The position numbers and the translations under genes were made by a program. Shown here piece by piece: positions 53,388 through 63,053 of a stretch of DNA of 64,000 nucleotides (the first letter of the stretch is position 1; each line of letters begins with the position of its first letter). A model generated the notes under the pieces. The model was not told the origin of the DNA. It did not search any database and worked only from the letters and a program-made list of their open reading frames with translations. Source of the DNA: Schlegelella_A sp038234975 (GTDB lineage Bacteria; Pseudomonadota; Gammaproteobacteria; Burkholderiales; Burkholderiaceae_C); contig JBBSUK010000003.1 in the NCBI GenBank assembly GCA_038234975.1, positions 1 to 64,000 of the forward strand, read 5' to 3'.

Positions 53388-54182
53388 ATGCCGTCCACCG
53401 TCCGCATCCAACGCGCCGGCCACGTGGCCCGCGTCTGGCTCGACCGCCCCGAGGTCCGCAATGCGCTCGACGGCACGCTGATCCGCGAGCTCGCGGCGAC
53501 CTTCGCCGAGCTCGGCGGCGTCGATTCCGGCGTGCGCGCGATCGTCCTCGGCGGCGGTGGCAAGGCGTTCTGCGCCGGCGCCGACCTGGCCTTCATGCGC
53601 GAGGTCTCCGGCTACACGTGGGAGCAGAACCGGGTCGATGCCGAGGTGCTCGCCGAGATGCTGTGGCAGCTCTACAGCTGCCCGGTGCCGGTTGTCGCCC
53701 GCATCCACGGAGACTGCTACGCCGGCGGCCTCGGCATCGCCGCGGTGTGCGACGTGCGCGTGGCAGCCGTGGGCGTCACGTTCTGCCTGAGCGAGGCGCG
53801 GCTCGGCCTGCTGCCGGCGACGATCAGCCCCTACGTCGTCCGCGCGATGGGCGAGGCAGCGGCACGCCGCTGGTTCGTCACCGCCGAGCGCTTCTCGGCC
53901 GGCGAGGCGAAGGCGATGGGCTTCGTGCACGAGGTCGTCGACGCCGACGCGCTCGACGACAAGGTCGACGCGATCGTCGCGGCGCTCGTCGCCAACGGTC
54001 CGGCCGCGACGCGGGCCTGCAAGCAGCTCGTGCACGACGTCGCCGGTCACGAGATCACGCCGGCGCTGCGCGCCGAGACGGCACGGCGCATCGCCGACAT
54101 GCGGGCGAGCGACGAGGGCAGGGAAGGCGTCGCGAGCTTTCTCGAGAAGCGCAAGCCGCGCTGGACGGCGAACACGCCATGA
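53388..54182 (+). CDS. enoyl-CoA hydratase family, methylglutaconyl-CoA hydratase-like
   Basis: Crotonase-fold enzyme, 264 residues. The oxyanion loop GKAFCAGADLAFM and the HGDCYAGGLGIAAVCD region are typical, and SEARLGLLPATISPYVVRAMG strongly resembles the LiuC-type hydratase of leucine catabolism. It runs with HMG-CoA lyase two genes on, which uses the product. The ATG at 53388 is chosen over one at 53379. The stop overlaps the next start (ATGA). Confidence 0.88.
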   Translation: MPSTVRIQRAGHVARVWLDRPEVRNALDGTLIRELAATFAELGGVDSGVRAIVLGGGGKAFCAGADLAFMREVSGYTWEQNRVDAEVLAEMLWQLYSCPVPVVARIHGDCYAGGLGIAAVCDVRVAAVGVTFCLSEARLGLLPATISPYVVRAMGEAAARRWFVTAERFSAGEAKAMGFVHEVVDADALDDKVDAIVAALVANGPAATRACKQLVHDVAGHEITPALRAETARRIADMRASDEGREGVASFLEKRKPRWTANTP

Positions 54183-54862
54183 CGACGCTCGACCTGCCGC
54201 ACCTCGTCGCCATCGCCGCCGCGCTCGGCTGGGCGAGCGGGCTGCGCCTGTATGCGGTCGTCTTTCTCACCGGCGCGGCCGGGGCGCTCGGCTGGGTCGA
54301 CCTGCCGTCGGGCCTGCACGTCCTGCAGAGCCCGTGGCTGCTCGGTGCGAGCGCGATCATGTTCGCGGCCGAGTTCTTCGTCGACAAGATCCCCGGTGCC
54401 GACACGCTCTGGGACGCCCTGCATACGCTGATCCGCATTCCGGCCGGCGCCGCGCTCGCCGCCGCGGTGTTCGGCGTCGACGACGCGACGTGGACGACGA
54501 TGGCCGCGCTCGTGGGCGGTTCGCTCGCCGCCACCAGCCACGCCACCAAGGCGACCGCGCGCGCGGCGGTCAACACCTCGCCGGAGCCGTTCTCCAACAT
54601 CGCCATGTCGCTGCTCGGCGACGGTCTCGTTCCGCTCGCGCTGTGGCTGTCGTGGGCGCATCCGTACGCGTTCTTCGTGGCGCTGGCGGCGATGCTCGTC
54701 GCCATGGCCGTCACCCTGGCCGTGCTGTGGCGTTTCCTGCGCGGCGTGGTGGGCGTCTTCGGCGGGCGCTACCGTCGGCCGATGGCGCCGCGGCCGTCGC
54801 CGTCGCCGACCACCCGGTCGCCGGGGTTGCCGCCGGCCCGCATCGAGGTATCCGAACCATGA
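54179..54862 (+). CDS. DUF4126 membrane protein
   Basis: A 227-residue membrane protein with about four to five helices. SGLRLYAVVFLTGAAGALGW and HATKATARAAVNTSPEPFSN are the family marks of DUF4126. The C-terminal ~30 residues are Pro-rich and hydrophilic. Function is unknown. It lies between two leucine-degradation genes with ATGA overlaps on both sides, which is unusual for an unrelated membrane protein. Confidence 0.85.
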   Translation: MTTLDLPHLVAIAAALGWASGLRLYAVVFLTGAAGALGWVDLPSGLHVLQSPWLLGASAIMFAAEFFVDKIPGADTLWDALHTLIRIPAGAALAAAVFGVDDATWTTMAALVGGSLAATSHATKATARAAVNTSPEPFSNIAMSLLGDGLVPLALWLSWAHPYAFFVALAAMLVAMAVTLAVLWRFLRGVVGVFGGRYRRPMAPRPSPSPTTRSPGLPPARIEVSEP

Positions 54863-55788
54863 GCCTGCCGACCCGCGTCACCCTCGTCGACGTCGGCCCG
54901 CGCGACGGGCTGCAGAACGAGAAGCAGGCGGTCGACGCCGCCGTCAAGATCGAGCTCGTGCATCGCCTGCAGGCGGCTGGCCTGCGGGAGATCGAGGTCA
55001 CCAGCTTCGTCAGCCCGAAGTGGGTGCCGCAGATGGCCGACAACGCCGCCGTGCTCGCCGGCATCGATCGCCAGCCCGGCGTGCGCTACTCGGTGCTGGT
55101 GCCGAACATGAAAGGGCTCGATGCGGCGCTGTCGGCGCCGAAGCACGACTGGCCCGACGAGATCGTCGTCTTCGGTGCCGCGACCGAGGCCTTTTCGCAG
55201 AAGAACATCAACTGCTCGATCGCCGAGAGCGTCGAGCGCTTCCGCCAGGTCGTCGCGGCGGCGAAATCGCACGGCATCAAGGTGCGCGCGGCGGTGTCGT
55301 GCGCGCTCGGTTGCCCGTACCAGGGCGATGTGAGCGCCGACGAGGTCGAGCGCGTCGTCGTGCTCATGAAAGGCATCGGCGTCGACCACTGCGGCATCGC
55401 CGACACGATCGGCGTCGGCACGCCCAGGCGCGTGCAGGCGGCGATGGAACGGGCGCTGAAGCACTACCCCGTGGCCGAGGTGAGCGGTCATTTCCACGAC
55501 ACCTACGCGCAGGGCGTCGGCAACGTCTACGCCGCGCTCGAAGTCGGCGTCGCCACCTTCGACGCCAGCATCGCGGGGTTGGGCGGCTGCCCGTATGCCA
55601 AAGGCGCCACCGGCAACGTCGCGACCGAAGACGTGTTGTTCATGCTCGAAGGGCTCGGCATCGAGACGGGCGTCTCGCTCGACGGGCTGGTCGACGCGGC
55701 CGATTTCATCGCGAACGTGCTCGGTCGCAAGCCCGTGTCGCGTTCGGCGAACGCGCTGCTTGCCAAGCGGGCGAGCGTGGCCGCCTAA
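54859..55788 (+). CDS. hydroxymethylglutaryl-CoA lyase
   Basis: Cleaves HMG-CoA to acetyl-CoA and acetoacetate in leucine breakdown; 309 residues. The catalytic and metal residues appear in VGPRDGLQNE, the SCALGCPYQGD loop, HFHDTYAQG and the signature GLGGCPYAKGATGNVATED with its Cys. Start and stop fit the coupled gene string from the hydratase. It has the same role as proteins called LiuE or MvaB. Confidence 0.95.
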   Translation: MSLPTRVTLVDVGPRDGLQNEKQAVDAAVKIELVHRLQAAGLREIEVTSFVSPKWVPQMADNAAVLAGIDRQPGVRYSVLVPNMKGLDAALSAPKHDWPDEIVVFGAATEAFSQKNINCSIAESVERFRQVVAAAKSHGIKVRAAVSCALGCPYQGDVSADEVERVVVLMKGIGVDHCGIADTIGVGTPRRVQAAMERALKHYPVAEVSGHFHDTYAQGVGNVYAALEVGVATFDASIAGLGGCPYAKGATGNVATEDVLFMLEGLGIETGVSLDGLVDAADFIANVLGRKPVSRSANALLAKRASVAA

Positions 55789-55790
55789 CG

Positions 55791-57053
55791 ATGTCCGCTC
55801 CCGTCACCACGGCCCTCCATCCCGGGTCGCTGTCGGTCGACGCGGCGGTGCCGCCTGCTGCGGTCGCCAGGCGGCCAGCCGCGATGGGGATTCTCGGCGC
55901 GCTCAGTGCCTCGCACCTGATCAACGACATGATGCAGTCGCTGATCCTGGCGCTGTACCCGGTGCTCAAGGGCACGTTCTCGCTGTCGTTCGCGCAGATC
56001 GGCCTGATCACGCTCACCTTCCAGCTCACCGCGTCGTTGTTCCAGCCGCTGATCGGCCTCTACACCGATCGACGGCCGACGCCGTACTCGCTCCCGGTCG
56101 GCATGACCTCGACGCTGTGCGGCCTGCTGCTCCTCGCCTACGCACCGAACTACGCGACCTTGCTGCTCGCGGCCGCGTTCGTCGGCCTCGGCTCCGCCGT
56201 GTTCCATCCGGAGTCGTCCCGGGTCGCGCGGCTGGCGTCGGGCGGGCGCCACGGCTTCGCGCAGTCGATGTTCCAGGTGGGCGGCAACACCGGCAGCGCC
56301 GTCGGGCCGCTGATCGCCGCGCTCGTCATCGCGCCGTACGGGCAGCACGCCGTCGCGTGGTTCGCGCTGATCGCCCTGCTGGGCATCTTCATGCTTTCGC
56401 GCGTCAGCCGCTGGTATGCGATCAGCAGCGCGCCGAAGGGGCGAGCGAGACCGCCGCCGGAGGCCTCTCCTTACGAGCGCAAGACCGTGGTCGGCGCCGT
56501 GGCGGTGCTGCTGGTGCTGATCTTCTCGAAGTACTTCTACGTCGCCGGTCTCAGCACGTTCTATACCTTCTACCTGATCGAGAAGTTCGGCGTGTCGGTG
56601 CGGGACGCGCAACTGCACCTGTTCATGTTCCTGTTCGCGGCCGCACTCGGCACGCTGCTCGGCGGCCCGGTGGGAGACCGGATCGGCCGCAAGCCCGTCA
56701 TCTGGTTCTCGATCCTCGGCATCGCGCCGTTCACCCTGCTGCTGCCGCACGCGAACCTGTACTGGACGACGGTGCTCACGGTCGTCATCGGCCTGATCCT
56801 GTCGTCCGCGTTCTCGGCGATCCTCGTCTACGCGCAGGAGCTGATGCCGGGCAAGATCGGCATGGTGTCGGGCCTGTTCTTCGGCTTCGCCTTCGGCATG
56901 GGCGGTCTCGGCGCCGCGGTGCTCGGCGTTCTGGCCGACCACACCAGCATCGAGTACGTGTACCGGGCGATCGCCTGGCTGCCGCTGCTCGGCGTGGTGG
57001 CGGTGCTGCTGCCGAAGAGGCGCCAGCCAGCGCCGTCGACCGGCGCCGCCTGA
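55791..57053 (+). CDS. MFS transporter, fosmidomycin-resistance (Fsr) like
   Basis: A 12-helix major facilitator protein, 420 residues. The Fsr subgroup marks SASHLINDMMQSLILALYP and FHPESSRVARLASGGRHG are present, with a loop 2-3 GLYTDRRP. Relatives export fosmidomycin and similar compounds; the natural substrate is unknown. It begins two bases after the HMG-CoA lyase stop, so it may share the transcript. Confidence 0.92.
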   Translation: MSAPVTTALHPGSLSVDAAVPPAAVARRPAAMGILGALSASHLINDMMQSLILALYPVLKGTFSLSFAQIGLITLTFQLTASLFQPLIGLYTDRRPTPYSLPVGMTSTLCGLLLLAYAPNYATLLLAAAFVGLGSAVFHPESSRVARLASGGRHGFAQSMFQVGGNTGSAVGPLIAALVIAPYGQHAVAWFALIALLGIFMLSRVSRWYAISSAPKGRARPPPEASPYERKTVVGAVAVLLVLIFSKYFYVAGLSTFYTFYLIEKFGVSVRDAQLHLFMFLFAAALGTLLGGPVGDRIGRKPVIWFSILGIAPFTLLLPHANLYWTTVLTVVIGLILSSAFSAILVYAQELMPGKIGMVSGLFFGFAFGMGGLGAAVLGVLADHTSIEYVYRAIAWLPLLGVVAVLLPKRRQPAPSTGAA

Positions 57054-57060
57054 AGCCGCG

Positions 57061-57837
57061 CTACTTCTCGACGAACGCCCGCTCGATCACGTAGTCGCCC
57101 GCCTGGCCGACGCCGCCGGAGATGGTGAAGCCGGCAGTGTCGAGCACCTCGCGCATGTCCTTGAGCATCGCCGGGCCGCCGCAGATCATCGCCCGGTCGC
57201 TCGCCGGGTCGATCTGCGCGAGGCCGATGTCGCGGCAGAGCTTGCCGTTGGCAATGAGCTCTGGCAATCGCCCCTGGTTGCGGAACGGCTCGCGCGTGAC
57301 GGTCGGGTAGTAGACGAGCTTGGCGCGCACCTCGTCGCCGAGGTGGTCGTGCCGCGGCAGCTCGTGGTCGATCAGGTCGGCGTAGGCGAGCTCGTCGACC
57401 TTGCGAACGCCATGCACGAGCACGACCTTGGCGAAGCGCTCGTAGGTGTCGGGGTCGCGGATGATCGACAGGAAGGGCGCCAGGCCCGTGCCGGTGGCGA
57501 ACAGGTAGAGGTTGCGGCCCGGCAGCAGGTCGGTGAGCACGAGGGTGCCGGTCGGCTTGCTGCCGACGAGCACGTCGTCGCCGACCTGCAGGTGCTGCAG
57601 GCGCGAGGTGAGCGGCCCGTCGGCCACCTTGATGCTGAAGAACTCGAGGTGCTCCTCGTAATGCGCGCTGGCGATCGAGTAGGCGCGCAGGAGCGGCTTG
57701 CCGTCGACGACGATGCCGACCATCAGGAAGTGACCGCTCTCGAAGCGCAGGCTGGCGCCGCGCGTGCAGGTGAAGGTGAAGAGCGATTCGTTCCAGTGGT
57801 GGACCGAGAGGACTTTCTGAACGTCGTAGGCGGCCAT
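57061..57837 (-). CDS. fpr: ferredoxin-NADP reductase
   Basis: FAD flavoenzyme that passes electrons between NADPH and ferredoxin or flavodoxin; 258 residues. The FAD motif RAYSIAS (52-58) and the NADP-binding GTGLAPFLS are seen, and the C-terminus AFVEK is typical of Fpr. The ATG at 57837 starts MAAYDVQKVL. It is divergent from a molybdenum hydroxylase gene, which could be supplied with electrons, but this link is only positional. Confidence 0.95.
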   Translation of the reverse strand: MAAYDVQKVLSVHHWNESLFTFTCTRGASLRFESGHFLMVGIVVDGKPLLRAYSIASAHYEEHLEFFSIKVADGPLTSRLQHLQVGDDVLVGSKPTGTLVLTDLLPGRNLYLFATGTGLAPFLSIIRDPDTYERFAKVVLVHGVRKVDELAYADLIDHELPRHDHLGDEVRAKLVYYPTVTREPFRNQGRLPELIANGKLCRDIGLAQIDPASDRAMICGGPAMLKDMREVLDTAGFTISGGVGQAGDYVIERAFVEK

Positions 57838-57898
57838 GTGCGAGGGTTTGCTGCGAGCGCATATTGTCCGCAAAATGGCTGCGCAGCCCCTCCAAGCC

Positions 57899-58750
57899 AT
57901 GTCGAACGCCGCCGCCAGCCCGCGATACGAGCGACCGCGAACCGTGCCCGACGCGGTCGCGCTGCTCGCCGAAGCCGCGTTCCTGCCGCTCGCCGGCGGG
58001 ACCGACGTCTTCCCGGCGCACGTCGGGCGCGCGGTCGGTCGACCGATCCTCGACCTGGGCCGGGTCGAGGGCCTGCGCGACATCGGCGAGACGGCCGACG
58101 GCTGGACGATCGGCGCGACGACGACGTGGACCGACCTGCTGCGAGCCGACCTGCCGCCGCTGTTCGACGGCTTGCGTGCTGCGGCGCGCGAGGTCGGCGG
58201 CGTGCAGATCCAGAACACCGGGACGGTCGCCGGCAACGTGTGCAACGCGTCGCCGGCCGCCGACGGCGTGCCGGTGCTGCTGGCGCTCGATGCCGAGGTC
58301 GTGCTCGCGAGCGCGCGCGGCGAGCGATCGTTGCCGCTCGGCGACTTCGTGCTCGGGCCGCGGCGGACCGCCCGGCTCGCCGACGAGCTGGTCGTCGCCT
58401 TGCGCATCCCCCGTCGAAGTGCCCGTGCCCGCTCCGCGTTCCTCAAGCTCGGCGGACGTCGCTACCTCGTCATCTCGATCGCCATGGTCGCCGCGACGGT
58501 CGATGTCGATGCGACCGGTCGGGCGACCCACGCAGCGGTCGCGGTGGGCAGCTGCTCGGCGGTCGCCATGCGTCTGCGGTGTCTCGAGGCGCGACTCCTG
58601 GGCTGTCCCGTCGCCGATCTCGCGGCATGCCCCGAGGCGGCCGACCTCGCGCCACTCGGCCCCATCGACGACATCCGCGCCACCGCCGCCTACCGGCTCG
58701 ACGCCGCACTTTGCCTCGTGCGCCGCGCGCTGACGCAGGTGGCCCGATGA
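57899..58750 (+). CDS. molybdenum hydroxylase FAD subunit (second set)
   Basis: FAD-binding subunit of a xanthine dehydrogenase-family enzyme, 283 residues. LAGGTDVFPAHVG and NTGTVAGNVCNASPAADGVP are family FAD motifs; there is no extra 4Fe-4S loop, unlike the first set. Of three possible starts, ATG 57899 best matches relatives; ATG 57875 would add eight residues. The stop overlaps the next gene (ATGA). Confidence 0.9.
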   Translation: MSNAAASPRYERPRTVPDAVALLAEAAFLPLAGGTDVFPAHVGRAVGRPILDLGRVEGLRDIGETADGWTIGATTTWTDLLRADLPPLFDGLRAAAREVGGVQIQNTGTVAGNVCNASPAADGVPVLLALDAEVVLASARGERSLPLGDFVLGPRRTARLADELVVALRIPRRSARARSAFLKLGGRRYLVISIAMVAATVDVDATGRATHAAVAVGSCSAVAMRLRCLEARLLGCPVADLAACPEAADLAPLGPIDDIRATAAYRLDAALCLVRRALTQVAR

Positions 58751-61596
58751 CCGCGCGCGACCTCGAGACCCGGCAGGTCGTCCGCGTCGCGGTCAACGGC
58801 GCGTCGCGCGAGCTCATCGGCGCGCCGTCACGGCGCCTCTCGACGGCGCTGCGCGAGGAGCTGGGTCTCACGGGCACCAAGATCGGCTGCCACGCCGGCG
58901 ACTGCGGCGCCTGCACCGTGCTGCTCGACGCCGCCGCCGTGTGCGCCTGCCTCGTCGCCGTCGGCCAGTGCGACGGCCGCACGGTGACGACGGTCGAGGG
59001 CCTGGCATCGGCCGACGGCGCGCTCTCGGACCTGCAGCGCGCGTTCGTCGCCCACGGCGCGGCGCAGTGCGGCATCTGCACCCCGGGGATGCTGATGGCG
59101 GCCGAGGGTCTGCTGCGCGCGACGCCGCACCCCGACGAGGCGGCGGTGCGCGATGCGCTCGCTGGCGTCCTGTGCCGCTGCACCGGCTACACGAAGATCG
59201 TCGAGGCGGTGCTGGCGGTGGCGAGCGGCAGCGTCGTCGATGCACCGGCGCCGGCGGCGGGCCACGCGGTCGGCGCTCGCGCGGCGCGACTCGATGCACC
59301 GGCGAAAGTGACCGGCCGCGAGCGGTTCGGTGCCGATGCGTGGCCTGCGGCGGCGTCCATCGGCACGACACCCGCGCTGCCCACGCTGGCGATGCGCGTC
59401 GTCCGCTCGCCGTATCCGCACGCCGCCTTTCGCGTCGGCGATCTCGCCGCGTTCGTCGCCGCGCATGCCGGCGTCGTCGACGTGATCGCGGCGGCCGACG
59501 TGCCGCACAACGCCTATGCGATCTTCCCCGACCTGCGCGACCAGCCCGTGCTGGCCGACGGCGTCGTGCGCTTTCGTGGCGAAGCGGTGCTCGCGGCGGT
59601 CGGCGACGAGGCAGCGCTCGCAGCGATCGCCGATGCCGACTGGCCGCTGCAATGGACCGCACTTGCTGCGCACGAGTCGATCGCATCGGCGCTCGACGCT
59701 GCAGCACGTGGCGAGCCGGTGCATGCGCGCTGGCCCGACAACGTGCTCTGCCGCGGTCGGGTCGTCTCCGGCGATGTCGGGGCGGCGTTCGCCGCGGCGC
59801 CGGCGCATGTCGCTTCGATGAGCTTCGAGACGCGCCACGTCGAGCACGCCTACATCGAGCCCGAGGCCGGCTGGGCCGAAGTCGTCGAAGTCGCGGGCGG
59901 CGGGCCGCGTCGCGTCCGAATCTGGGCCTGCACGCAAACCCCCTACATGGACCGCGACGAGATCGCCCACGTCCTCGACATCGAGCCCGGGCGCGTGCAC
60001 ATCGTGCCCTCGGCGATCGGCGGCGGCTTCGGCGGCAAGCTCGACCTGTCGGTGCAGCCGTTGCTGGCCGTCGCGGCATGGAAACTCGGCCGGCCGGTGC
60101 GGCTCGTCTACGAGCGCCCGGACTCGATGCGGTCGACGACGAAGCGGCATCCCGCCTCGATGCGAGCCCGTGCCGCGTGCGACGGCGAAGGCCGGCTCGT
60201 CGCCTACGACTTCGAGGCCGACTTCGACACCGGTCCCTACTCGTCGTGGGGCCCGACCGTCGCCAACCGCGTGCCGATCCACGCCTCGGGTCCCTACCGC
60301 GTCGACGCGGTTCGCGCACTGACGCGTGCCGTGATCACGAACGACAGCGTCTGCGGCGCCTTTCGCGGCTTCGGCGTGCCGCAGTCGACACTCGTCGGCG
60401 AGGCGCTGCTCGACGCGCTTGCCGCCGAGTCCGGCATCGACGCGCTCGAGTTCCGCTGGCGCAACGCACTCGTCGCCGGTGACCGCACGCCGACCGGGCA
60501 GACGCTCGCCGCGAGCGTCGGCCTGCGTGCCTGCCTCGACGCACTGCGGCCCGCCTGGAGCGCAGCTGGCCACGCGGCATCCACCTTCAACGCCGCCGCC
60601 GCCGCCTCGTGTTCGCCGCACCGCCGCGGCCGCGGCATCGCCTGCATGTGGTACGGCATCGGCAACACGGTGATCGCCAACCCGTCGACGATGCGGGGCG
60701 CGCTGCGCTGGTCGGCCGGGCGCGGCGCGCACCTCTTTCTCTACAACGGCGCTCAGGAGATCGGCCAGGGCACTGCGACGATCCTGCCGCAGATGCTCGC
60801 CGACGCGGTCGGCTTGCCGCTCGAGTGCGTCGAACAGGTGATGGGCGACACCGACCGAACGGCCGACGCGGGCAAGTCGTCGGCGTCGCGGCAGACGTTC
60901 GTCTCGGGCAATGCGGCTCGCTTCGCCGGCGAGGCACTGCGCCGGCAGCTCGTCGAGCGGCTCGGATTCGCCGTGGCCGACGCAGGGGCGGTGGCGCTGT
61001 CGCTCGACGGTCCGGCGCTGACCGGCAGGTTGCACGGAAGCGAGCGTCACGCCGACCTGCGCGACTGGCCCGCCGATGCGAACGGCGACCTCGCCGTCGC
61101 CACCGGCCACTTCAACCCGCCGACGGTTCCGCTCGATGCCGACGGCCAGGGCGTCCCCTACGCCACCTACGGCTTCGCGGCGCAGATCGCCGAGGTCGAG
61201 GTCGACACCGAGTTCGGCACCGTGAAGCTGGTGACGATCCACGCCGCGCACGACGTCGGTCGTGCCATCAACCCGACGCTGGTCGAAGGCCAGATCCAGG
61301 GCGGCATCGCGCAGGGCATCGGCATGGCGCTGATGGAGGAGTACGTCAACGGCCGCACCGACAACCTGCACGACTACCTGATCCCGACGGTGGGCGACGT
61401 GCCGCCGATCGAGGTGCACCTGATCGAGGACCCGGAGCCGCTCGGCCCGTGGGGCGCGAAGGGCGTCGGCGAGCCGGCGCTGGTCGCGACCGCGCCGGCG
61501 ATCCTGGCCGCGATCCGCGACGCGACCGGTGCGGAGCTGTTCGAGGTGCCGGTGACGCCGAGCCGCTTGCGCGCCGCGATCCTGGCGGTGCGATGA
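58747..61596 (+). CDS. fused 2Fe-2S/molybdopterin hydroxylase subunit
   Basis: A 949-residue protein joining two normally separate subunits. The first ~160 residues are the iron-sulfur part, with Cys48, Cys53, Cys56 and Cys68 and then Cys108, Cys111, Cys143 and Cys145. The rest is the molybdopterin domain, with ACTQTPYMDRDEIAHVL, AIGGGFGGKLD, GAFRGFGVPQS and the active-site Glu909 in KGVGEPAL. It should hydroxylate an N-heterocycle or aldehyde. Its stop overlaps the 6-hydroxynicotinate-reductase-like start. Confidence 0.93.
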   Translation: MTARDLETRQVVRVAVNGASRELIGAPSRRLSTALREELGLTGTKIGCHAGDCGACTVLLDAAAVCACLVAVGQCDGRTVTTVEGLASADGALSDLQRAFVAHGAAQCGICTPGMLMAAEGLLRATPHPDEAAVRDALAGVLCRCTGYTKIVEAVLAVASGSVVDAPAPAAGHAVGARAARLDAPAKVTGRERFGADAWPAAASIGTTPALPTLAMRVVRSPYPHAAFRVGDLAAFVAAHAGVVDVIAAADVPHNAYAIFPDLRDQPVLADGVVRFRGEAVLAAVGDEAALAAIADADWPLQWTALAAHESIASALDAAARGEPVHARWPDNVLCRGRVVSGDVGAAFAAAPAHVASMSFETRHVEHAYIEPEAGWAEVVEVAGGGPRRVRIWACTQTPYMDRDEIAHVLDIEPGRVHIVPSAIGGGFGGKLDLSVQPLLAVAAWKLGRPVRLVYERPDSMRSTTKRHPASMRARAACDGEGRLVAYDFEADFDTGPYSSWGPTVANRVPIHASGPYRVDAVRALTRAVITNDSVCGAFRGFGVPQSTLVGEALLDALAAESGIDALEFRWRNALVAGDRTPTGQTLAASVGLRACLDALRPAWSAAGHAASTFNAAAAASCSPHRRGRGIACMWYGIGNTVIANPSTMRGALRWSAGRGAHLFLYNGAQEIGQGTATILPQMLADAVGLPLECVEQVMGDTDRTADAGKSSASRQTFVSGNAARFAGEALRRQLVERLGFAVADAGAVALSLDGPALTGRLHGSERHADLRDWPADANGDLAVATGHFNPPTVPLDADGQGVPYATYGFAAQIAEVEVDTEFGTVKLVTIHAAHDVGRAINPTLVEGQIQGGIAQGIGMALMEEYVNGRTDNLHDYLIPTVGDVPPIEVHLIEDPEPLGPWGAKGVGEPALVATAPAILAAIRDATGAELFEVPVTPSRLRAAILAVR

Positions 61597-63053
61597 GCGA
61601 GGTCGTCGCCGGCAAGGTGCGCTGCGAGGCATGCCCGGTGCTGTGCCAGATCAGCCCCGGCAAGCTCGGCGCGTGCGACCGCTACGGCAACGTCGACGGC
61701 GAGCTGCGCCGGCTCGACACGCTCGCCCTCGTCACCCGGCCTGGCACCGATCTCGTCGCCTTCGCGTCGGCGGCGAAGGAATGGTCCTTCGTCTCGGGCG
61801 ACGCACCGGTCTTCGTCTCCGGCGTCGGCTCGACGACGACCTATCCCGACTACAAGCCGGCGCCGTTCATCGTGTCGTCGCAGCACGACGGTGTCGACCT
61901 CGTCACCGTCGTCACCGAGGGCATCTTCAGCTACTGCAGCTTCAAGGTGAAGGTCGACACCGACCGCTACCTGGGCCCCGAGCAGGCGACGGTGCGTTGC
62001 CGCGGCGAGGCCGTGGGCCACGTCGGCACCATCGAGTACGGCTCGCAGTTCCTGTCGATCGGCGGCGTGCACCACCTCACCGGCGGCTCGAGGAAGGAAG
62101 GGCGGATCGCCTGCGAGACGATGCTCGCGCTGGGCAACCGCGAGCCGGTCGAGCTGCAGGTCGACGGCGGCGCGCGTGTCGTCGTCTGCGCGAACGAGGC
62201 GCCGATCGTCGACGGCGTCGCCGAGTCGCGGATGCGCGTCGGCTGCGGGTCGGCGGCGATCGGCATCTTCGCGCCGCAGTGGGCCGGCCACGTCGACGAG
62301 GTCGTCGTCGTCGACGACCACATCACCGGTGTCCTCTCCGAGCACCAGGCCGGCAAGTTCCTCGACCTGCCGGAGACCGGCATCCGCATGCGTGGCCGTC
62401 GCTCGACGCCGGGCCGCTACTTCCAGGTCGCCGGGCCGGGCGCGGGCTGGGGCGGCACCGACATCGTCGATCCGCTGTCGATCGTCGAAGGCTTCGAGGC
62501 CGAGCGCGGCGCCCGCCCGGGCCTGCGCCTGCTGATGGTCTCGACGACGGGCGAGGAGTCGGCCTGGTACGTCCTCGACGAGAACCTGGTGCCGCGGCCG
62601 GCCGAGATGCCGGCGGCCGTGCGCCGCGTCGTCGACCGCATCGGCGAGAACTGCGAGCCGGCGCTGTGCTCGGTGCTCTATGTCGCCGGCGCGGGCGGCA
62701 GCCTGCGCGCCGGTGTCACCGAGAACCCGGTCGCACTGACACGGTCGATCAAGTCGATGCTCACGCGGGTGACGTGCGGCGGTGCGCCGGCCTACGTGTG
62801 GCCCGGCGGCGGCATCACGGTGATGGTCGACGTGGCGAAGATGCCGGCGGCGAGCTTCGACACCGTGCCGACGCCGGCGATCGTCTCGCCGATCGAATTC
62901 ACGCTGCGCGCCGACGACTATCGGGCCCTTGGCGGTCACATGGGCCGGGTGCGGCCGTTGGCCGCCGTGCTTGCCGAAGGGGACTGGCGGCTGGTCGAAT
63001 CCGGCGCCGACAACCCCTGGCCGCTGCAGCCGATGCAGGCAGGCATGAGGTGA
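61593..63053 (+). CDS. 6-hydroxynicotinate reductase-like iron-sulfur protein
   Basis: A 486-residue protein that I recognise from the family called 6-hydroxynicotinate reductase, a ferredoxin-dependent dearomatising enzyme of anaerobic nicotinate breakdown. The N-terminus has four close cysteines (11, 14, 18, 28; CEACPVLCQISPGKLGAC), a probable 4Fe-4S site. Middle motifs include SYCSFKVKVDTDRYLGPEQA and GGVHHLTGG. The assignment is by family resemblance; the true substrate here is unknown. It is translationally coupled to the fused hydroxylase and to UPF0280. Confidence 0.8.
   Translation: MSEVVAGKVRCEACPVLCQISPGKLGACDRYGNVDGELRRLDTLALVTRPGTDLVAFASAAKEWSFVSGDAPVFVSGVGSTTTYPDYKPAPFIVSSQHDGVDLVTVVTEGIFSYCSFKVKVDTDRYLGPEQATVRCRGEAVGHVGTIEYGSQFLSIGGVHHLTGGSRKEGRIACETMLALGNREPVELQVDGGARVVVCANEAPIVDGVAESRMRVGCGSAAIGIFAPQWAGHVDEVVVVDDHITGVLSEHQAGKFLDLPETGIRMRGRRSTPGRYFQVAGPGAGWGGTDIVDPLSIVEGFEAERGARPGLRLLMVSTTGEESAWYVLDENLVPRPAEMPAAVRRVVDRIGENCEPALCSVLYVAGAGGSLRAGVTENPVALTRSIKSMLTRVTCGGAPAYVWPGGGITVMVDVAKMPAASFDTVPTPAIVSPIEFTLRADDYRALGGHMGRVRPLAAVLAEGDWRLVESGADNPWPLQPMQAGMR

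Noticed and set aside
57343..58746. Upstream part of the frame containing the fused hydroxylase
   Set aside because: It is antisense to fpr and out of frame with the FAD subunit; the natural start is at 58747.
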